Origin: Cylindrodendrum hubeiense
Lineage: Eukaryota; Ascomycota; Sordariomycetes; Hypocreales; Nectriaceae
DNA: 64,000 nt
Reading direction: 5' to 3'
NCBI GenBank assembly: GCA_014621425.1
Contig: JAANBB010000001.1
Location: 558,001-622,000 of the forward strand
Below, piece after piece: positions 46,109 through 58,498 of this stretch. Under the pieces are notes generated by a model. The model did not search any database, was not told the origin of the DNA, and was given only the letters and a program-made list of their open reading frames with translations. Made by a program: the position numbers and the translations under genes. The first letter of the stretch is position 1, and every line of letters starts with the position of its first letter.

Positions 46109-48184
46109 TTACCACAGGGCGACGTACGTCAAGAACCGTCTCCACTTGGGCATGGCGTAGTAGTCGTCGAGCTGAGTGATTTCAGCCTCGGTGAGGATAC
46201 GTCGGCCGGTGACAAGGTCTGCCGTCTTTGGGTCGCGCCACGGGGTCTTCATGATGATCTTGTAGCCGGCAGTGAAGACAACGATGATGAGGATTCCGAT
46301 GACGTATTGGAAGAAGTTATAGGCACTGAAAGGGGCGACGCTCTGTTGACACTTGGCGTTAGCGTATGCACATCATAGGACACACTTGGATGCAAGGGGC
46401 AAACTCACCAAGTCACCAATTCCGGCACCAATGCAGCAGGCGAGGAGCAAAATGGAGACCGACATCAACCAGATGGGGGCAACAGGCCATGCGACAGACT
46501 TCCAGGCGTACACCTGCGAGAAGAGCTGGTCATTTTGAGCAACGAGGGCCTGATGGAATCGCCAGGAGGTGAAAGCGATAATAATCCAGTTCATGAAGAA
46601 GGAAGCGCTGGTAATGGATAACAACCAGTTAAAAACTTCGGCACCACCACCTAGAAGGGATATCAGTATTGCGTTTAAGAGATAGAATTGACAGAAACAA
46701 GTGCTGCCATTTTAGGAAACATACCGTTCAAGTTGAGGTAGGTCAACAGCAGCGCGGTTGCGCCTGTGATGACCAGAGACCAAACTGGACGACCCTGCGA
46801 ATCGACGAGGGCAATGACTTCTGGAATGAGCTTTTGGTGGGCCATTGTTCGCAGAACTCGGGAGGCGAGGTAGACAGATTCAGCTGCAATGGCAAGGATA
46901 CCAACAATCATGCAGGCGTTCATGATGTCAGCAATTCCCTTGATGCCGGCATTCGTGACCGCAAGGACAAATGGTGAACCAGTAAACGCCGCTGCCACCG
47001 AGGAGGCGATCATCGTTGGACGGGATTAGGAGAGTGACGAAGATGACCTATTGATCTTAGTCCCAAGGTTCGGCGAGTGGAATAATCGACTTACACTGAG
47101 CATGTAGATGATGTTCACACGGAATGGAACAAGCTTGGTCGCGTGAGCCATAGAGTAGCGAGGCGATTCAGCCTCTCCGCCCATAATACCGATGAAGACC
47201 TGATCTCCTACAGCCCAGACAGCTAAGAGAGAACAGGTGGCAAATCCCTGAATAAATTAGCCTCGAGTCACATTCGGCTTGAGATGTGAGAACTCACGAA
47301 GAAGCCATTTTTGAACACTGGCAGATCCCTCCAGTACGATCCGTCGTGAACCTGACCAGTAGGTCCGGCACCGGCAACGAGGGCAATCGACAGGAAGATG
47401 ATGATGATGAAGAGAAAGATCTTGATGAGCGACGTGACGTACTCAAACCAAGCAAAGGCCTTGTTAGGTAGCAGGAAAATGGCCAGAGTTGCAACAGTGA
47501 AGATTGTAACTGAAGGGTTCTGTTAGCATGGCTCAACTAATTTTCAGGGGACTTCTTACGTGAAGCTGCCAGAGGCAATCCATCCGCAGACCAGTACTTA
47601 ACCAGGATGTTGAAAAAGACGGCTTCAGCACCCACGACCGCGGTCCAGCCTATTCAAGAAATGTTAGATGAGCTTTCCCATTATTCCGAAGCAGAAATAG
47701 CACTCACCAAGCCACTCAGCGAATCCAGCTCCGAAAGCCAGGGCGGGGTCAACCCAGCGTCCGGCGTAGTCGATGTAGTTTCCAGATGTCGGGAACGCAA
47801 TGGTCATCTCAGAGAGAGTCTGAAGAACAGCCCAAACACATGAACAGACGAGTCCATAGGCTACGACCATGTTACCGGGGCCTCCATTGGCAAGGGCCTT
47901 GCCAGTTGCGATAAAAACACCACTGCCAATGTTCGAGCCGAGAGAAATGATCTACACGAGCAGTACAGTTAGTACCAATTCTTCGTTGATCAGACAGTTT
48001 CGTTCTGCAGGAGTTTACTTGCATGGACCTGGCGAGGAGAGAAAGAGCGCTGGAATTCACCATTGCGGTTGTCCTCAACATTAGCATCGGTGATTTGGGC
48101 CTCGGACGTGCTCATGACGCGTCCGAGAGGACCTTCCTTCGAGGGAAGAGCATCATCCGATGCACCTTTGCTGTCGTTAAGCAT
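46109..48184 (-). CDS. YAT-type amino-acid permease, apparently frameshifted
   Basis: Exons 48184-48023, 47951-47708, 47649-47560, 47509-47298, 47247-47095, 47047-46725, 46650-46409 and 46342-46109. Family stretches are IISLGSNIGSGVFIATGKAL, TLSEMTIAFPTSGNYIDYAG, IMGGEAESPRYSMAHATKLV, AESVYLASRVLRTMAHQKLI and the C-terminal MPKWRRFLTYVALW. These identify a yeast amino-acid transporter family (APC superfamily) protein with about 12 TM segments. The exon lengths sum to 1660, one more than a multiple of three. The extra base lies in exon 6 near 46987-47000: the frame reading IPSNDDRLLGGSG must shift to continue as TGSPFVLAVTNAGIKGI. Corrected length would be about 552 residues. Intron 1 (48022-47952) begins GCAAGT, a GC-AG type. 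It is a pseudogene unless the shift is a sequence error. Confidence 0.85.
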
Positions 48185-51100
48185 TGTCGATTGTCGGTGG
48201 ATGTCAAGTATCCTAATTGAGGTGGGGTGAATTGGGAATTTGATGTGACGTGGATGAGGCTACCATTGGCGTTTTATACTCGGGATCGTTGAGGGTGGTA
48301 GGTTAATGGTTGCACACCACAAGTATAACCATGGACGAGAAGGGGAAGTCTACACCGGCTTCAGCCCGACACTGATCGCTAGTGAGTGCGGAGAGTAGTT
48401 AAAGCCCGGTGGTATGACCCATGTAATGGACGAATAATGGCGTTGCTTGTTTGCGATATGGGGAGACAGGGGAGAAATAAGCGGCGACGATAAGAAGCTG
48501 AACAGATATCACAATATCATACGGGTAAGACTTGGCGACGCGGGGGCAAGCTACGAACGGCGGTAGAGGCCACCGTTGATAATGTCGGGTGGGTTCCCGA
48601 TCAAAGATACACGTGATGAAGCCTGACTAGAACCAGCACGGATTTGGCCGGACTAGCTTGTTCTACGAAGAATCTAGACTCTTATGTGTCGCAGGGCGAC
48701 TCAGCGTAGCGTCAACTCAAAATCTGGCACACGCGGCGACAGCGGCGAGACATTCCTGTTCAGATTTCTGATAAGCAGAAAGGCTGTATGCGACCACTTC
48801 AAAGATAGCCTATCTGGCGTATCTGATATGGGGATGGGGGGATTTTAGACGCAGCCTATGGGACTGCAATCCGAACTCCGGGCGTGCCCCTGCTGGTGGT
48901 GACGGACAGGTCTGCGCGACTGGGATAGGCGCCAAGCGTTGTGTTTGCACTAGATAACATGTACCCTAGCTCGAATGCAGCTCCAATCAGCAGCCCCAGA
49001 TAGCAATCGCCGCTGTTACTTACCTCGTGTTTATGACAGGCATTGCACAGCGACATGAGCCAGGGGTCGGGGGAGGCTACTATGCGAGCAGCGGGCGTAA
49101 CTGTGGCGGTAGCTCAGAAATCCAGCGTCGAGGGTGTCGTCCGTCAATCAGACGGAGCGGTGCAGCCGTGGGATTTATAAGACAGTCCCCCCGTGCGGAA
49201 CCGCAGTGGGCCACGATGTTGAGTCTACGTCGCTGATGCCCAGGAAGATGACCGAATGCAAACTCTGCGGTGCCGAATGCCATCCGCAGCTTAGTAACCT
49301 ATGGGTCATGATGAGATTGAAGCCAATGGGTAAACCGTGAGTCAAGGCCTCGCCATCTCGATGTACGACGGAAGGGCGAGAAGATCAAAGACGGCTGGGC
49401 AGCGGGCCTCACCTTAGCTTCCGCCACGTTGGACGAGATATGTCCAATGCGCAGTAGATAGCGAGTAGCCGACTGGATCAGGGTGGTATAATACAGCGGC
49501 CTTCCCGTCATGCTGACCCCCTAACAGGCCGGCGTGGCCCTCTTGCCACATGGCGAATGCGGGGTTTGTGCCGTCCTTCCTTTCAATGGAATAGCACATA
49601 CGATGTTGAGGTTAGTCTACGCGCTGCCAAGGACGCCTCTCTGGGGTTGTGTCCATGCCCCCTCCAGGGGAGGGTCGCAAGACGTACCGAGTCCAATCGC
49701 CACCTCGGGATTAGATAGCTTCCCCGGGATAAGACAGCATCGGGATGGCATCCCGCCATCATGTGCGAGAGCTTGATGGAGGTGCATGGTGTCCCGACAC
49801 TCGAAGCCATCTTGGCAAGCCATCTGATCTACATGTAGTATTATGTGAGACGTGGCATGCAGATAGCAGAATATGGTTAGATCTCCATGGGCTGAAATTG
49901 CCCATTCGCGTTTGCCAGCCGATTGAAGCTACGGCTGGGCATTCCGACTCGGCTTTTCCTTCCGAACCACGGCCAATTTCTCATATCTTCAACGTTGTAA
50001 TCTAAGCACCGAGGTCCAGGTGTAGATAAATCAGACCTGAGGGGCGCCAATCTGTTTCAACGGTCAGTGGCTAGCAGGGTGTTGGCTTCCTCATTTTCTA
50101 GGTGTAAATCAATAAGAGGACACGGTATCGTCGAGTTTCCATGAAATAGATAGGTCGCCTGACCAAGAATATCCCATCGTCTGAACAATATTCATCCCCG
50201 CCAGTATTAAATGCATATCAGTGAATGCAGAAGAACCCATCGGCATCTAGGGGCTCTTGGTATTTACTGAATGCACATGGCCCTCGTGAATTTCCTTGAC
50301 GACCTAACATCTACCCAGGGCCTCTGTGACTATTTACCGTACACTGCCCATGCTCTGCTTTCGCACTATCTAGGATTCGGAATCTAGACCTTCCCATTCA
50401 ATTAAAGGCGTCTGCTACGGGTGGGTATCCGCCGCGTTGGTTGCCCCACCAGCTGAAGGCGCATGAACATGTTGATCATTCAGCCCAACGTGGCGTAGTC
50501 ACGGGGTTCCTTAGGTTAATCAAACCTGGGGAAGATGAACTACAGATTACGGCGGATCCACCAACGTCGTACTGGGGCGTTTGCTGTGATTTGTAGCTGT
50601 CTCGTTGCTGTGCTACAGACGGTCCCCTTAAAATTATCAGGTACTTATAGTAAACCAGCACGCTCCTCGCCGTCTTGGTACAAATCTATCATAGCTCCTT
50701 TATAGCTAGGTTCTGTGATATATAGCCCGTTTTCCATCCTGAGACTATAGCTCGTATGTTACACCATCTTAGATCGATATCTTGAAATGGGTCTCTGATT
50801 ACGGCTGAGCGACGGTGGCTCCACATTTCCCCACGATAGCATCATTGGGAAATTGTCTCCCCGCTCGACGCCTCGACCGTATAAAAACGTAAGAGAAACA
50901 TGGTAAGTTTGTGAGCCCTGCCAGTCTATTTCACGATGTAATGAGAGGCAATCCAATACCAATCAATGCCCATGAAGCAAATGGACGGCGGCCGGGTAAG
51001 CATTTAAACGATCCGAGGCGGGGAAACGCGGGGAAGCAAGGATGGAGACCCGGTCACCCTAAGCTAGTTGCGTGTCTTGACGGTCCCACAAGTGAGCTTT

Positions 51101-51289
51101 TGTAGCATGAGGAGCTCATTTCGGTCAGAGTTTCTCTCTCCACAAAGTCCCGGCTAGGCTGTCTGTTCAATATGCGACATGCCAGACCAAGAGAGCCCTC
51201 CGTTGCAGCCCGGCGGAAATGCTCCTCGCCTACCGATTCCCCTCCATCCCATTCCCAATGCAAGGTCATCTTTAGCGCCTCTCTCGCCG
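48185..51289. other. Long intergenic region
   Basis: Frames on both strands are short and overlapping, and none has a family motif or splice partner. It separates the permease gene from the quinate-type cluster. Confidence 0.45.
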
Positions 51290-53759
51290 ATGAGCTGTCG
51301 ATCATGCCGCCATAGAAAGGTGGGGTCGTAATGATGTAGTTTATGAGAGCATGTCTAACACCTCGTGAAGTCCAAATGCTCTCGAAGAGTTCCGACATGC
51401 GAGGCCTGCCAGCGTCATGGCATTCAGTGCATCTACGGTAATAATCATTCGGAAAGTGAAGTGCAATTAATTATTGCTGACTCAGTGATGCAGACGCCGT
51501 ACCAAAGAAGAGAATCCCCAATTCCCATTTGGTCAAAGATCTGCTCAGTCGTGTGCACAGTCTTGAGCGTGAACGACAAGGCATCGAGCCGCCCGCACAA
51601 CGGCATGACGCAGATGATACACCGACCACACCAGCGGCCCAACAAGAGTTAATATACTCCCCTCCAGAATTCCCAGATATTGGAGTACATCCTCAAAATC
51701 CTCAACCTGATATTCCCACTCGTCGAGAGATGCTTGGAGCGTTTTTCACACACGTCCATGGAAATCCTTACATCTTCATCCATGAAGGCACTTTACGGAG
51801 ACAATTCCTAAATTTTCAAGTCTCTGATACTTTTCTCTACTCATTATGCGCATTATGCACATGGTAAGTTGGGCTTTGGGGCTACAAGGTCCAACACATG
51901 ATATTAGCTAACAATGAATTGAGTGTCATGTCAAGTGCCGACGGGAGTACTTCAAACCGCCAGTCTAATGATTACCTGCAACTCGCAGAGTCCGCAGAAG
52001 GCTCATTAAATATGTCCCTCGAAATAATACAAGTCACTATTATGCAAATACTCTGCCTCTTATACCTTGGCCATGGTGCCCGAGCCTGGATGAAGCTGGG
52101 CTCGGCGATCCGCATGGTCCAAGGGATGGAGTTGCACAGAGAACCTTCAAGAAATACTGAAACAACTAGCTATCACGATTCAGTGAGATTATGCATTCAT
52201 ACGCTGTATACCATGGACCGATTTAGCGTCTGTGGAACAAATAGGCCGATGTTGTTCAACGACGACACGCTCCGAGACTTTAGATTGCCGACTCCCGACG
52301 GTGCTATTGGAGAGATGACTATCACCAGCAATGGATCAACCAAGTTTACCGAGCTTTTGACCTACGGGAACAGCCAAAGCCAGGAGCAGGCGATCATGCA
52401 CAAGTTCACAAGTATTGTTGTGCTGCTAGGGAAATGCAACAACTACCTGCAGAGCGGCGGTGTTCAAGGCGATAGCCATTTCCCATGGCATCCAAGGTCT
52501 AATCTCTCAGCTCTGATCAGCGAACTAGGCAAGTGGAAGGACAGGATTGAGTCTGAAATTGCACCTACAAATCTTGACTGCTCACAAACAACCACTGTTA
52601 ATCGATTCTATTTGAGCTGGTTCATTTACCACGCAATATTCGTCCGCCTTTACCGCCAATTTCTTCCCTTAATCTCGGGTTCCAGTTTCTCAGATGATTC
52701 ATCAGATCCTTGGCAGCAGGAGACGTCAAGAAAATGCGTCGAACACGGAGTCGCAATTTCCGAGCTCTGCGGACAAGCACAAATGCATGGCTACTCATGG
52801 CCTTACTTCACATCGTGAGTGTCTGTTACAGGGCTTCATGAAAGAAGAGTTATTCTAATGAAGCTAGATTTTGCCTTGGTTCGGCTGGAACTGTGTTAAT
52901 TCACGCAGCTCACTACGAGTTTGCTGCTAGCCATAAGCCGCATCTTGTGAACATCATCGAGAAGCTGTTGGATATGCGGGGTCGCAACGTCCTCGTCAAC
53001 CACCAAGTCAGAACTATTATATCTGGGATTTTATCGTGAGGTAGCTGACAGTTGTGTGCAGTGTGAAATGTTGCGACAAATGCACAGGCTTCACGCGGTC
53101 ATGATACGTAATTATCGCTCTGGGACATTAGTCACGACAAATCTGCACTTGACTCAATTTTATAAGGTCAGTTGAAGCCAGAGGTATCGTCTTTTCTTTA
53201 TTGATAAAAAGACAGCGATATCCCGAAGGGCTATTTGACCCAAGCCATATACCTTTTTCTAGAATCGGGGACTGGATGGACTCAAGGTATGCAACCCTAA
53301 ACATCGACGTCACCTGCCGGACTTCAATTTGCTGATGACTTGCTTTAGCCTTGATGGACCCGATGATCTCTTTTCACTAGGCTCGCTATCTCAAAGGCTT
53401 GGGTCTTTACGTGGGAAGCCGTATGCATACCGCGAACAGTTGGCCAACTCAGAATCGTCTGCACAGTCAATAATATCCCCTCTTGGGAATCAATCGATGG
53501 AAACGCCTGGCACATTCTCTGAATCGTCGCAGAATTATCCATCTTCCTTGATGTATGCACTTGACGGATATTTCGAGTTTGAGGCATCCTCGTCAGGATC
53601 GCAGGCCATGTCAGGAAATGCGCAATCGGAGAGCATAGGGCAGGACTTGATAGACTCGGTATGTCCAAAAGACTGAATTATGCATGAATTGGGCTTATCT
53701 AACTCTCACAGGTCTTGCAGCAAGTCGCAGAAGATGGGTTTCGAGGAATAGACTACTAA
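51290..53759 (+). CDS. Zn2Cys6 transcription factor with fungal_trans-type middle domain
   Basis: Nine exons: 51290-51319, 51371-51437, 51494-51863, 51924-52814, 52868-53006, 53062-53166, 53216-53286, 53349-53658 and 53712-53759. They give 676 residues. The zinc cluster spans the first intron: MSCRSCRHRK plus SKCSRRVPTCEACQRHGIQC, a clean CX2CX6CX6CX2CX6C pattern. A coiled coil-like VKDLLSRVHSLERERQG linker follows. The middle region (GHGARAWMKLGSAIRMVQGM, IHTLYTMDRFSVCG) fits the fungal-specific transcription factor domain. The exon 4 acceptor could also be 12 bp further on. The gene is immediately upstream of the QutR-like repressor and in the same direction, so it may be the pathway activator. 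It shows no AROM-like sequence, unlike the classical QutA activator. Confidence 0.8.
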
Positions 53760-54378
53760 CTTGGTGTCTCGCTGCCCCAAGTTGTGGTCAAGCCTTCGGA
53801 TTCCTCATTCTCAACTTCGAGTGAATGATGTCTTGGTAAAAAGCAGGATGGTTCTTCCGCCGACATTCCGCCTAGATAAATACACGGGGAACATATTTGT
53901 ACATGATGGATGAGATCAAGAATAGACTAGAATTATGACTCGGAATCCTCGAGTATTGGGCTCATTCTGAGCCTCTAACTGCTGCACTCAACGCTCGCTT
54001 CCTGCCATCCAAGTCCAGACTGTGTTTTTCCAATCCCGGGGACAAATATTCTATACATTCCGAAATGAATTACCTTATTCGCTACGGCAATCACCTGAGA
54101 CTCATCCCTTCCATCCAATGCCTCAATTTGCCGTCTTATTCATTGCCGAGGCAATCGTTCCTAGCTCGTCTCGGATTGGCGGATCCAAGACACTCTCCGG
54201 TTGGCGGACTCAGCTGGTTCCGATTCTCCACACCACAAGCGTCGACGCTACCCGGTAAACATCTGGTGGAGCGCTTAAATATTTACCCTTGCCGGTCAGC
54301 ATCCTGTCGATTATGCGACAGCTGAGAGGGCAAGATGCGACTGCCGAGATATGTCAACTGGCTGAGATGTGAAGCATC
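53760..54378. other. Intergenic / possible decayed 5' part of the next gene
   Basis: No shikimate-kinase-like P-loop frame is found here, although the QutR family normally begins with such a domain. Only short frames are present. Confidence 0.4.
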
Positions 54379-56395
54379 ATGGCCTGTCTTATTCTCATCT
54401 ACGATATCGAAAACTCCTTTCTGATTGATCTGGCTGCCAGCATAACGGGCTACGCTCTACAGCCAGGAAGCTACCAATTGAGCAGCGGCGTCCGTCCGAA
54501 CTCCATCGTAGCATATGACAGGAAGTTTGTGCCGTCTTCGGATGTGCGTCTCAGCAAGAGCCACAGCGACACGCCGATCCTGAACATCAACCTAAAATGC
54601 TTAGACAATAAACAAGCCAAGGATCACGATGGGGTCGTCGATGACTTCGACCACGAGTACCTATTCGTGAATGGGAAATTTCACCGAAAAGACTTTTGTC
54701 GGTTTCTGTCGTTTGTCACTGGACAATCCAACCCCTTCGCTCAAATAAGAAAGAAGAAGAGATCGGTATACATTGGTCTGACCTATCCAAATGTCCGTGT
54801 TGCGTTGTCCAACATGGCCATTGTGTCTGTGGGGGCAGATGCGCTGGAACTCAGGGTGGATCTTCTTCATGAGGAAGGCCAAGAGGGGACTGTCCCGTCG
54901 CTTGACTATGTTGCCGAGCAGTTGATGACTCTGAGGCTTCAGTCAGAACTACCAATCATCTTCACCATCCGATTAATACCGTCTGGTGGAAAGTGAGTTT
55001 CCCTATCCGAGTTGATACGTGTTGCGATCTAACCGCGCTCTAGATGGCCCGTAGACGAAACGCCTCTCGCTGCAAAGTATCTTGAAAAGGCATTGCAGTG
55101 GGGTGTTGAGTTTATTGACCTAGAAGATCTGTTCAGTAGCGACCTAAGAGCCTTGCTTCTGCCTCGAAAGAGACACACCAAGGTTATCGCTTCCCATCAC
55201 GACTTCTCAGGACAATTGGACTGGACATCTCCCGAAACACTCGACACCTACAGAACCTGTTCCGAATTTGGCGATGTGGTCCAGATTGCAGGCGTGGCTA
55301 CTGATCTAAGTGAAACGTTCGAAGTCCAGAGATTCCGTGGCAAAGTCGCGCGTTCCTCCAGCTCGACAAGCCCTCCTCTCACTGCGTTCAATACCGGACG
55401 AGGTGGAAAACTGTCAAGAATTCTCAATCCATTTCTCCAAGCGACAACTCATCCACTCCTACCAACAAGCAGTGCTCCCAATCAGCTTTCACTAGTTGAA
55501 GTCAATGGGTATGTGCAAACCTATGCCATTTGTCTGCGGTTCTTATCGGCTGATCGTATTTAGTGTTCTCGCTGTCCTGGGAGAGATAATTCCCAAGAAG
55601 ATCTACGTCTTCCAAGACCCCGATGTCGATGCTGCACTCATGGATAAGTGCTTTAATGAGCTCAATTTGCCCCACCATGTCGTCCCGCTGAGCCCGAGGC
55701 AGGAATCAAATGTCCAGTTGCTTTTAAGTGACGTGGATTGCGGTGGAGCAGTCTTTGACTTCTCATCCTCGTCCCCAGATCAATTGGCCCTCTCATCTCG
55801 CAGTCCAGAGGCGATTCTCACCGGATTAGTGGATACTATTAGTATTGAAGATGGTCGTCTTGTTGGCCATAATTGCCTTTCTTTAGGCATTAAGTCACTT
55901 CTGATTCGAGAACACTCTCCTTCTGCAATCAAAGGGCAGGATGTTCTAGTAATTGGCCGGTCCTTTACTGAAGCATCGTCTGTTGTCTCTGCGCTTCTAT
56001 CCCTAGAATGCGGACAAATATTTACGCTCGGCTTCTCAGTACCGCTTGAGATTACGAACAAGGCAGTAACCTGCAAGACAACCGCATTCGAAGATGCTCT
56101 TACATCTGTAGCTGTTTTCTCCACCTTGTCAACTCAAGATCGGAGTTTCTTGGCTCCTCTCTTGAGTCTCATTTCCCAACGACACAACAAGAGTAAAACC
56201 CAAGCATTGATATACATGGATACCCATGGTTCTCAAAAGGATTCTGCTGTGGCGGTCGCGCGAGCGGCTGGTTGGAGTACAATTGTGAAGGAGAACATTT
56301 CGGCCGCAGTTTTGGCAGCGAGATTAAGAGTTCTTGTCGACCAGTCAATTCACCCAGATTTTCTCCGCATGGTGAGAAGACAGCAGTTGTATTGA
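54379..56395 (+). CDS. qutR: Quinate repressor-like protein (AROM-derived pseudoenzyme)
   Basis: Exons 54379-54992, 55044-55508 and 55564-56395 (introns 51 and 55 bp) give 636 residues. From about residue 120 it resembles a type I dehydroquinase domain: VYIGLTYPNVRVALSNMAIV, ADALELRVDLL, WGVEFIDLEDLF and VIASHHDFSG. The position of the Schiff-base lysine reads DVVQIAGVATD (Gln near 283), so it should be inactive. A shikimate dehydrogenase-like domain follows from about 360 with GLVDTISIEDGRLVGHNC and IKGQDVLVIGRSFTEASSVV. This architecture is that of the fungal quinate repressor (QutR/Qa-1S), which blocks the activator when quinate is absent. The usual N-terminal shikimate kinase-like domain is mostly missing: the first 110 residues lack a P-loop. 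It is therefore shorter than classical repressors (about 900 residues). Confidence 0.82.
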
Positions 56396-56538
56396 TGGCG
56401 AGGGTCGGAATTTGTACATATGAGCATGTAATGACAAATATACCATCTACCCGAGACCTTTAGAAATCTTTGGGAATATCTAGGCACATAATGAACAATA
56501 CCGTGCTTCTTTTCTATCTGGATGATTTAGTACATTCT

Positions 56539-58035
56539 TTACAGTTTCGCCTGGGTAGGCTTTGTAGACTCGCCCAATTCCGCCAATGCGGCTTGTCCAG
56601 CCCATTGCCCGGTGACAAAAGCCTGCGCTAATCCACCACCATACCGCCAATTTGAGAATCCTCCAGCATCCATACCACAACTGAATAGACCGTCAACTGG
56701 CTTTCCATCCGCATCCAGGACTCTCGCTGATGTGTCAATCTTGAGACCTCCATACGTGAACGTGATGGAAGGCTGCACCTCCAACGCCCAAAATGGACCA
56801 CCGGATGTTCCCTCAAACGCCGGGTGAGGAGCATGGTTGAGTCCAACAGGAGCGTCTATGACTTTTGCAGCCTCGTTCTTCACAGTCTGGTTGTACTCTG
56901 CAATCGTCTTTTGTAGAGCGACCTCTGGAACACCCCATTGCGCAACGCGTTCAAGCAGCTTTTCTATCGAGCTTGCGCTCGTGACTCGACCGCCGAATGA
57001 TTTGGCCTTCTCAAGTCTGTCAATTTTGCCCGCGTTCGGGAACACTTCTCCAAGTGCCCAACGTTTCCTGACATCGTCGTTGAGGATCATGTAGCCGATA
57101 CGGCCAGGTTGGCGAGCGAGCTCCTGGTTGTTGACTTCATCACCAAATGTCTCGTCACAAAACCTCCGTCCATCGCGGTTGACCAGGATTGAGTACCCCG
57201 ACTGGAATTGAGCCAGATGAATGAAGTGGGATGGATCCACATCACGGCGCTGAAGAGGGGATGGGAGTAGATGGCCGTAGAAGGTCGATAAGCCACGGCT
57301 CGTTCCCGCACCAGCTTGGCTTCCAAGCTTGAATCCATCGCCAGTCGAGTACGGGTTTGATCGAACGAAGATGTTATCAGCACCGAGGCCGATGTGCTCG
57401 GAGACGAGCTTGGGGCTTCCTTGAAAGCCACCCGTGGCGATCACCACTGCGCGAGCTGAACAATGAACCAATGAACCATCGCTGCTTCGGAGAATAGCTC
57501 CAGCAATCCGAGACCCTGGGACATCAGGCGACTCTTGGATGAGGCGGACTGCAGATGTCTTGGTCATTATTTGAGCGGATGGGCTCGACTTGATGATTGA
57601 CTCGGCTCGAGCGAGCCACTGCGGAATGTCTATCGGGAAGCCAATTCCGATGGTCATGATTCCGTTAAACTGATCATGTGCCTTGATCCCATTTTGACGC
57701 ATCCATTCTACGGCATTTGGGTAGTCAGAGAGGAATTTGGTGAGCAGTTGAGGCTCAGCGTGGGGGATAGTGGACAATGCAATCTCGGCGGCTTTTGGGG
57801 CCCAGAACATTCCCGCAGACCTATTTCATTAAATCGATTAGCAACTTGAACCAATATACCAAGAAAAGGCATAGAAAACTTACAGTCTTGAGGAGCCACC
57901 AAGGTTCTCACTCTTCTCGACAACGACACATCGTGCGTTCGAGGAGCTGCTCACGGCTATGGCGGCAGACAACCCGGACATTCCTCCGCCAATGATGAGA
58001 ACATCAGTACTGATGTGGGCGATTTTCGACGTCAT
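56539..58035 (-). CDS. FAD-dependent dehydrogenase (fumarate reductase / 3-ketosteroid dehydrogenase type)
   Basis: Exons 58035-57884 and 57820-56539 (63 bp intron) give 477 residues. The N-terminal FAD site is VLIIGGGMSGLSAAIAV with VVVEKSENLGGSSRLSAGMF. Later FAD contacts are AVVIATGGFQGSPKLVSEHI and YGGGLAQAFVTGQWAG, and the active-site region is ITFTYGGLKID. This is the FAD_binding_2 flavoprotein fold, as in fumarate reductases, 3-ketosteroid delta-1-dehydrogenases and 4-oxocyclohexanecarboxylate desaturases. There is no signal peptide. It shares a 463 bp divergent promoter region with the 3-dehydroshikimate dehydratase gene. A role in oxidising a cyclohexane-carboxylate of the quinate/shikimate route is an inference. 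Confidence 0.85.
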
Positions 58036-58498
58036 GTTGTCTCGGTGGAGCTTCAATCCTTGACAAGGGCCAATGCAATGTTCAGAAGAGCTGTTTGCGT
58101 CGACCTTTTTTCGTCAATGCTTTGGGGAACAAGGACTCATAGAAATATGGCATGACAGCATGCAGTCTTCGGATATGGTCGGCCTGTTCCCCGGAGTGAC
58201 GGCAGCAAATGCAAGCAGGAAACACCACATTCCGAGTTGTCGATCTGTCGGGGCCTGCGCAGTCCGCCAATCACGGAGATGGAGTCGCGGTCCACTCCGC
58301 AACCACGAAGATGCCCGAGACTCGTTGCCGATGCATTTGCCATTCTCTTGCTGCCGGATACTTCCTTTAAAGGACCGTGCCCGACAGTCGTACGATTTGC
58401 ACTGCACCCCAGCCAGTTCCGACCTGTTCATACGATTCTTGCGCGGCGTGCGTTTTCTTCATCGATTCACTTATACCAGGGTCCCAAGATCCACTACG
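58036..58498. promoter_or_regulatory. Divergent promoter between flavoprotein and dehydroshikimate dehydratase genes
   Basis: Bidirectional intergenic space. The dehydratase frame is open upstream to 58073, but the family N-terminus begins at 58499. No operator motif is claimed. Confidence 0.55.

Noticed and set aside
51290..53759. Classical QutA-type activator
   Set aside because: It has the zinc cluster and a fungal_trans-like middle, but no sequence resembling the AROM N-terminal domains from which QutA is derived.
58073..58498. N-terminal extension of the 3-dehydroshikimate dehydratase
   Set aside because: The frame is open, but the residues are unlike the family and the conserved protein starts at 58499.
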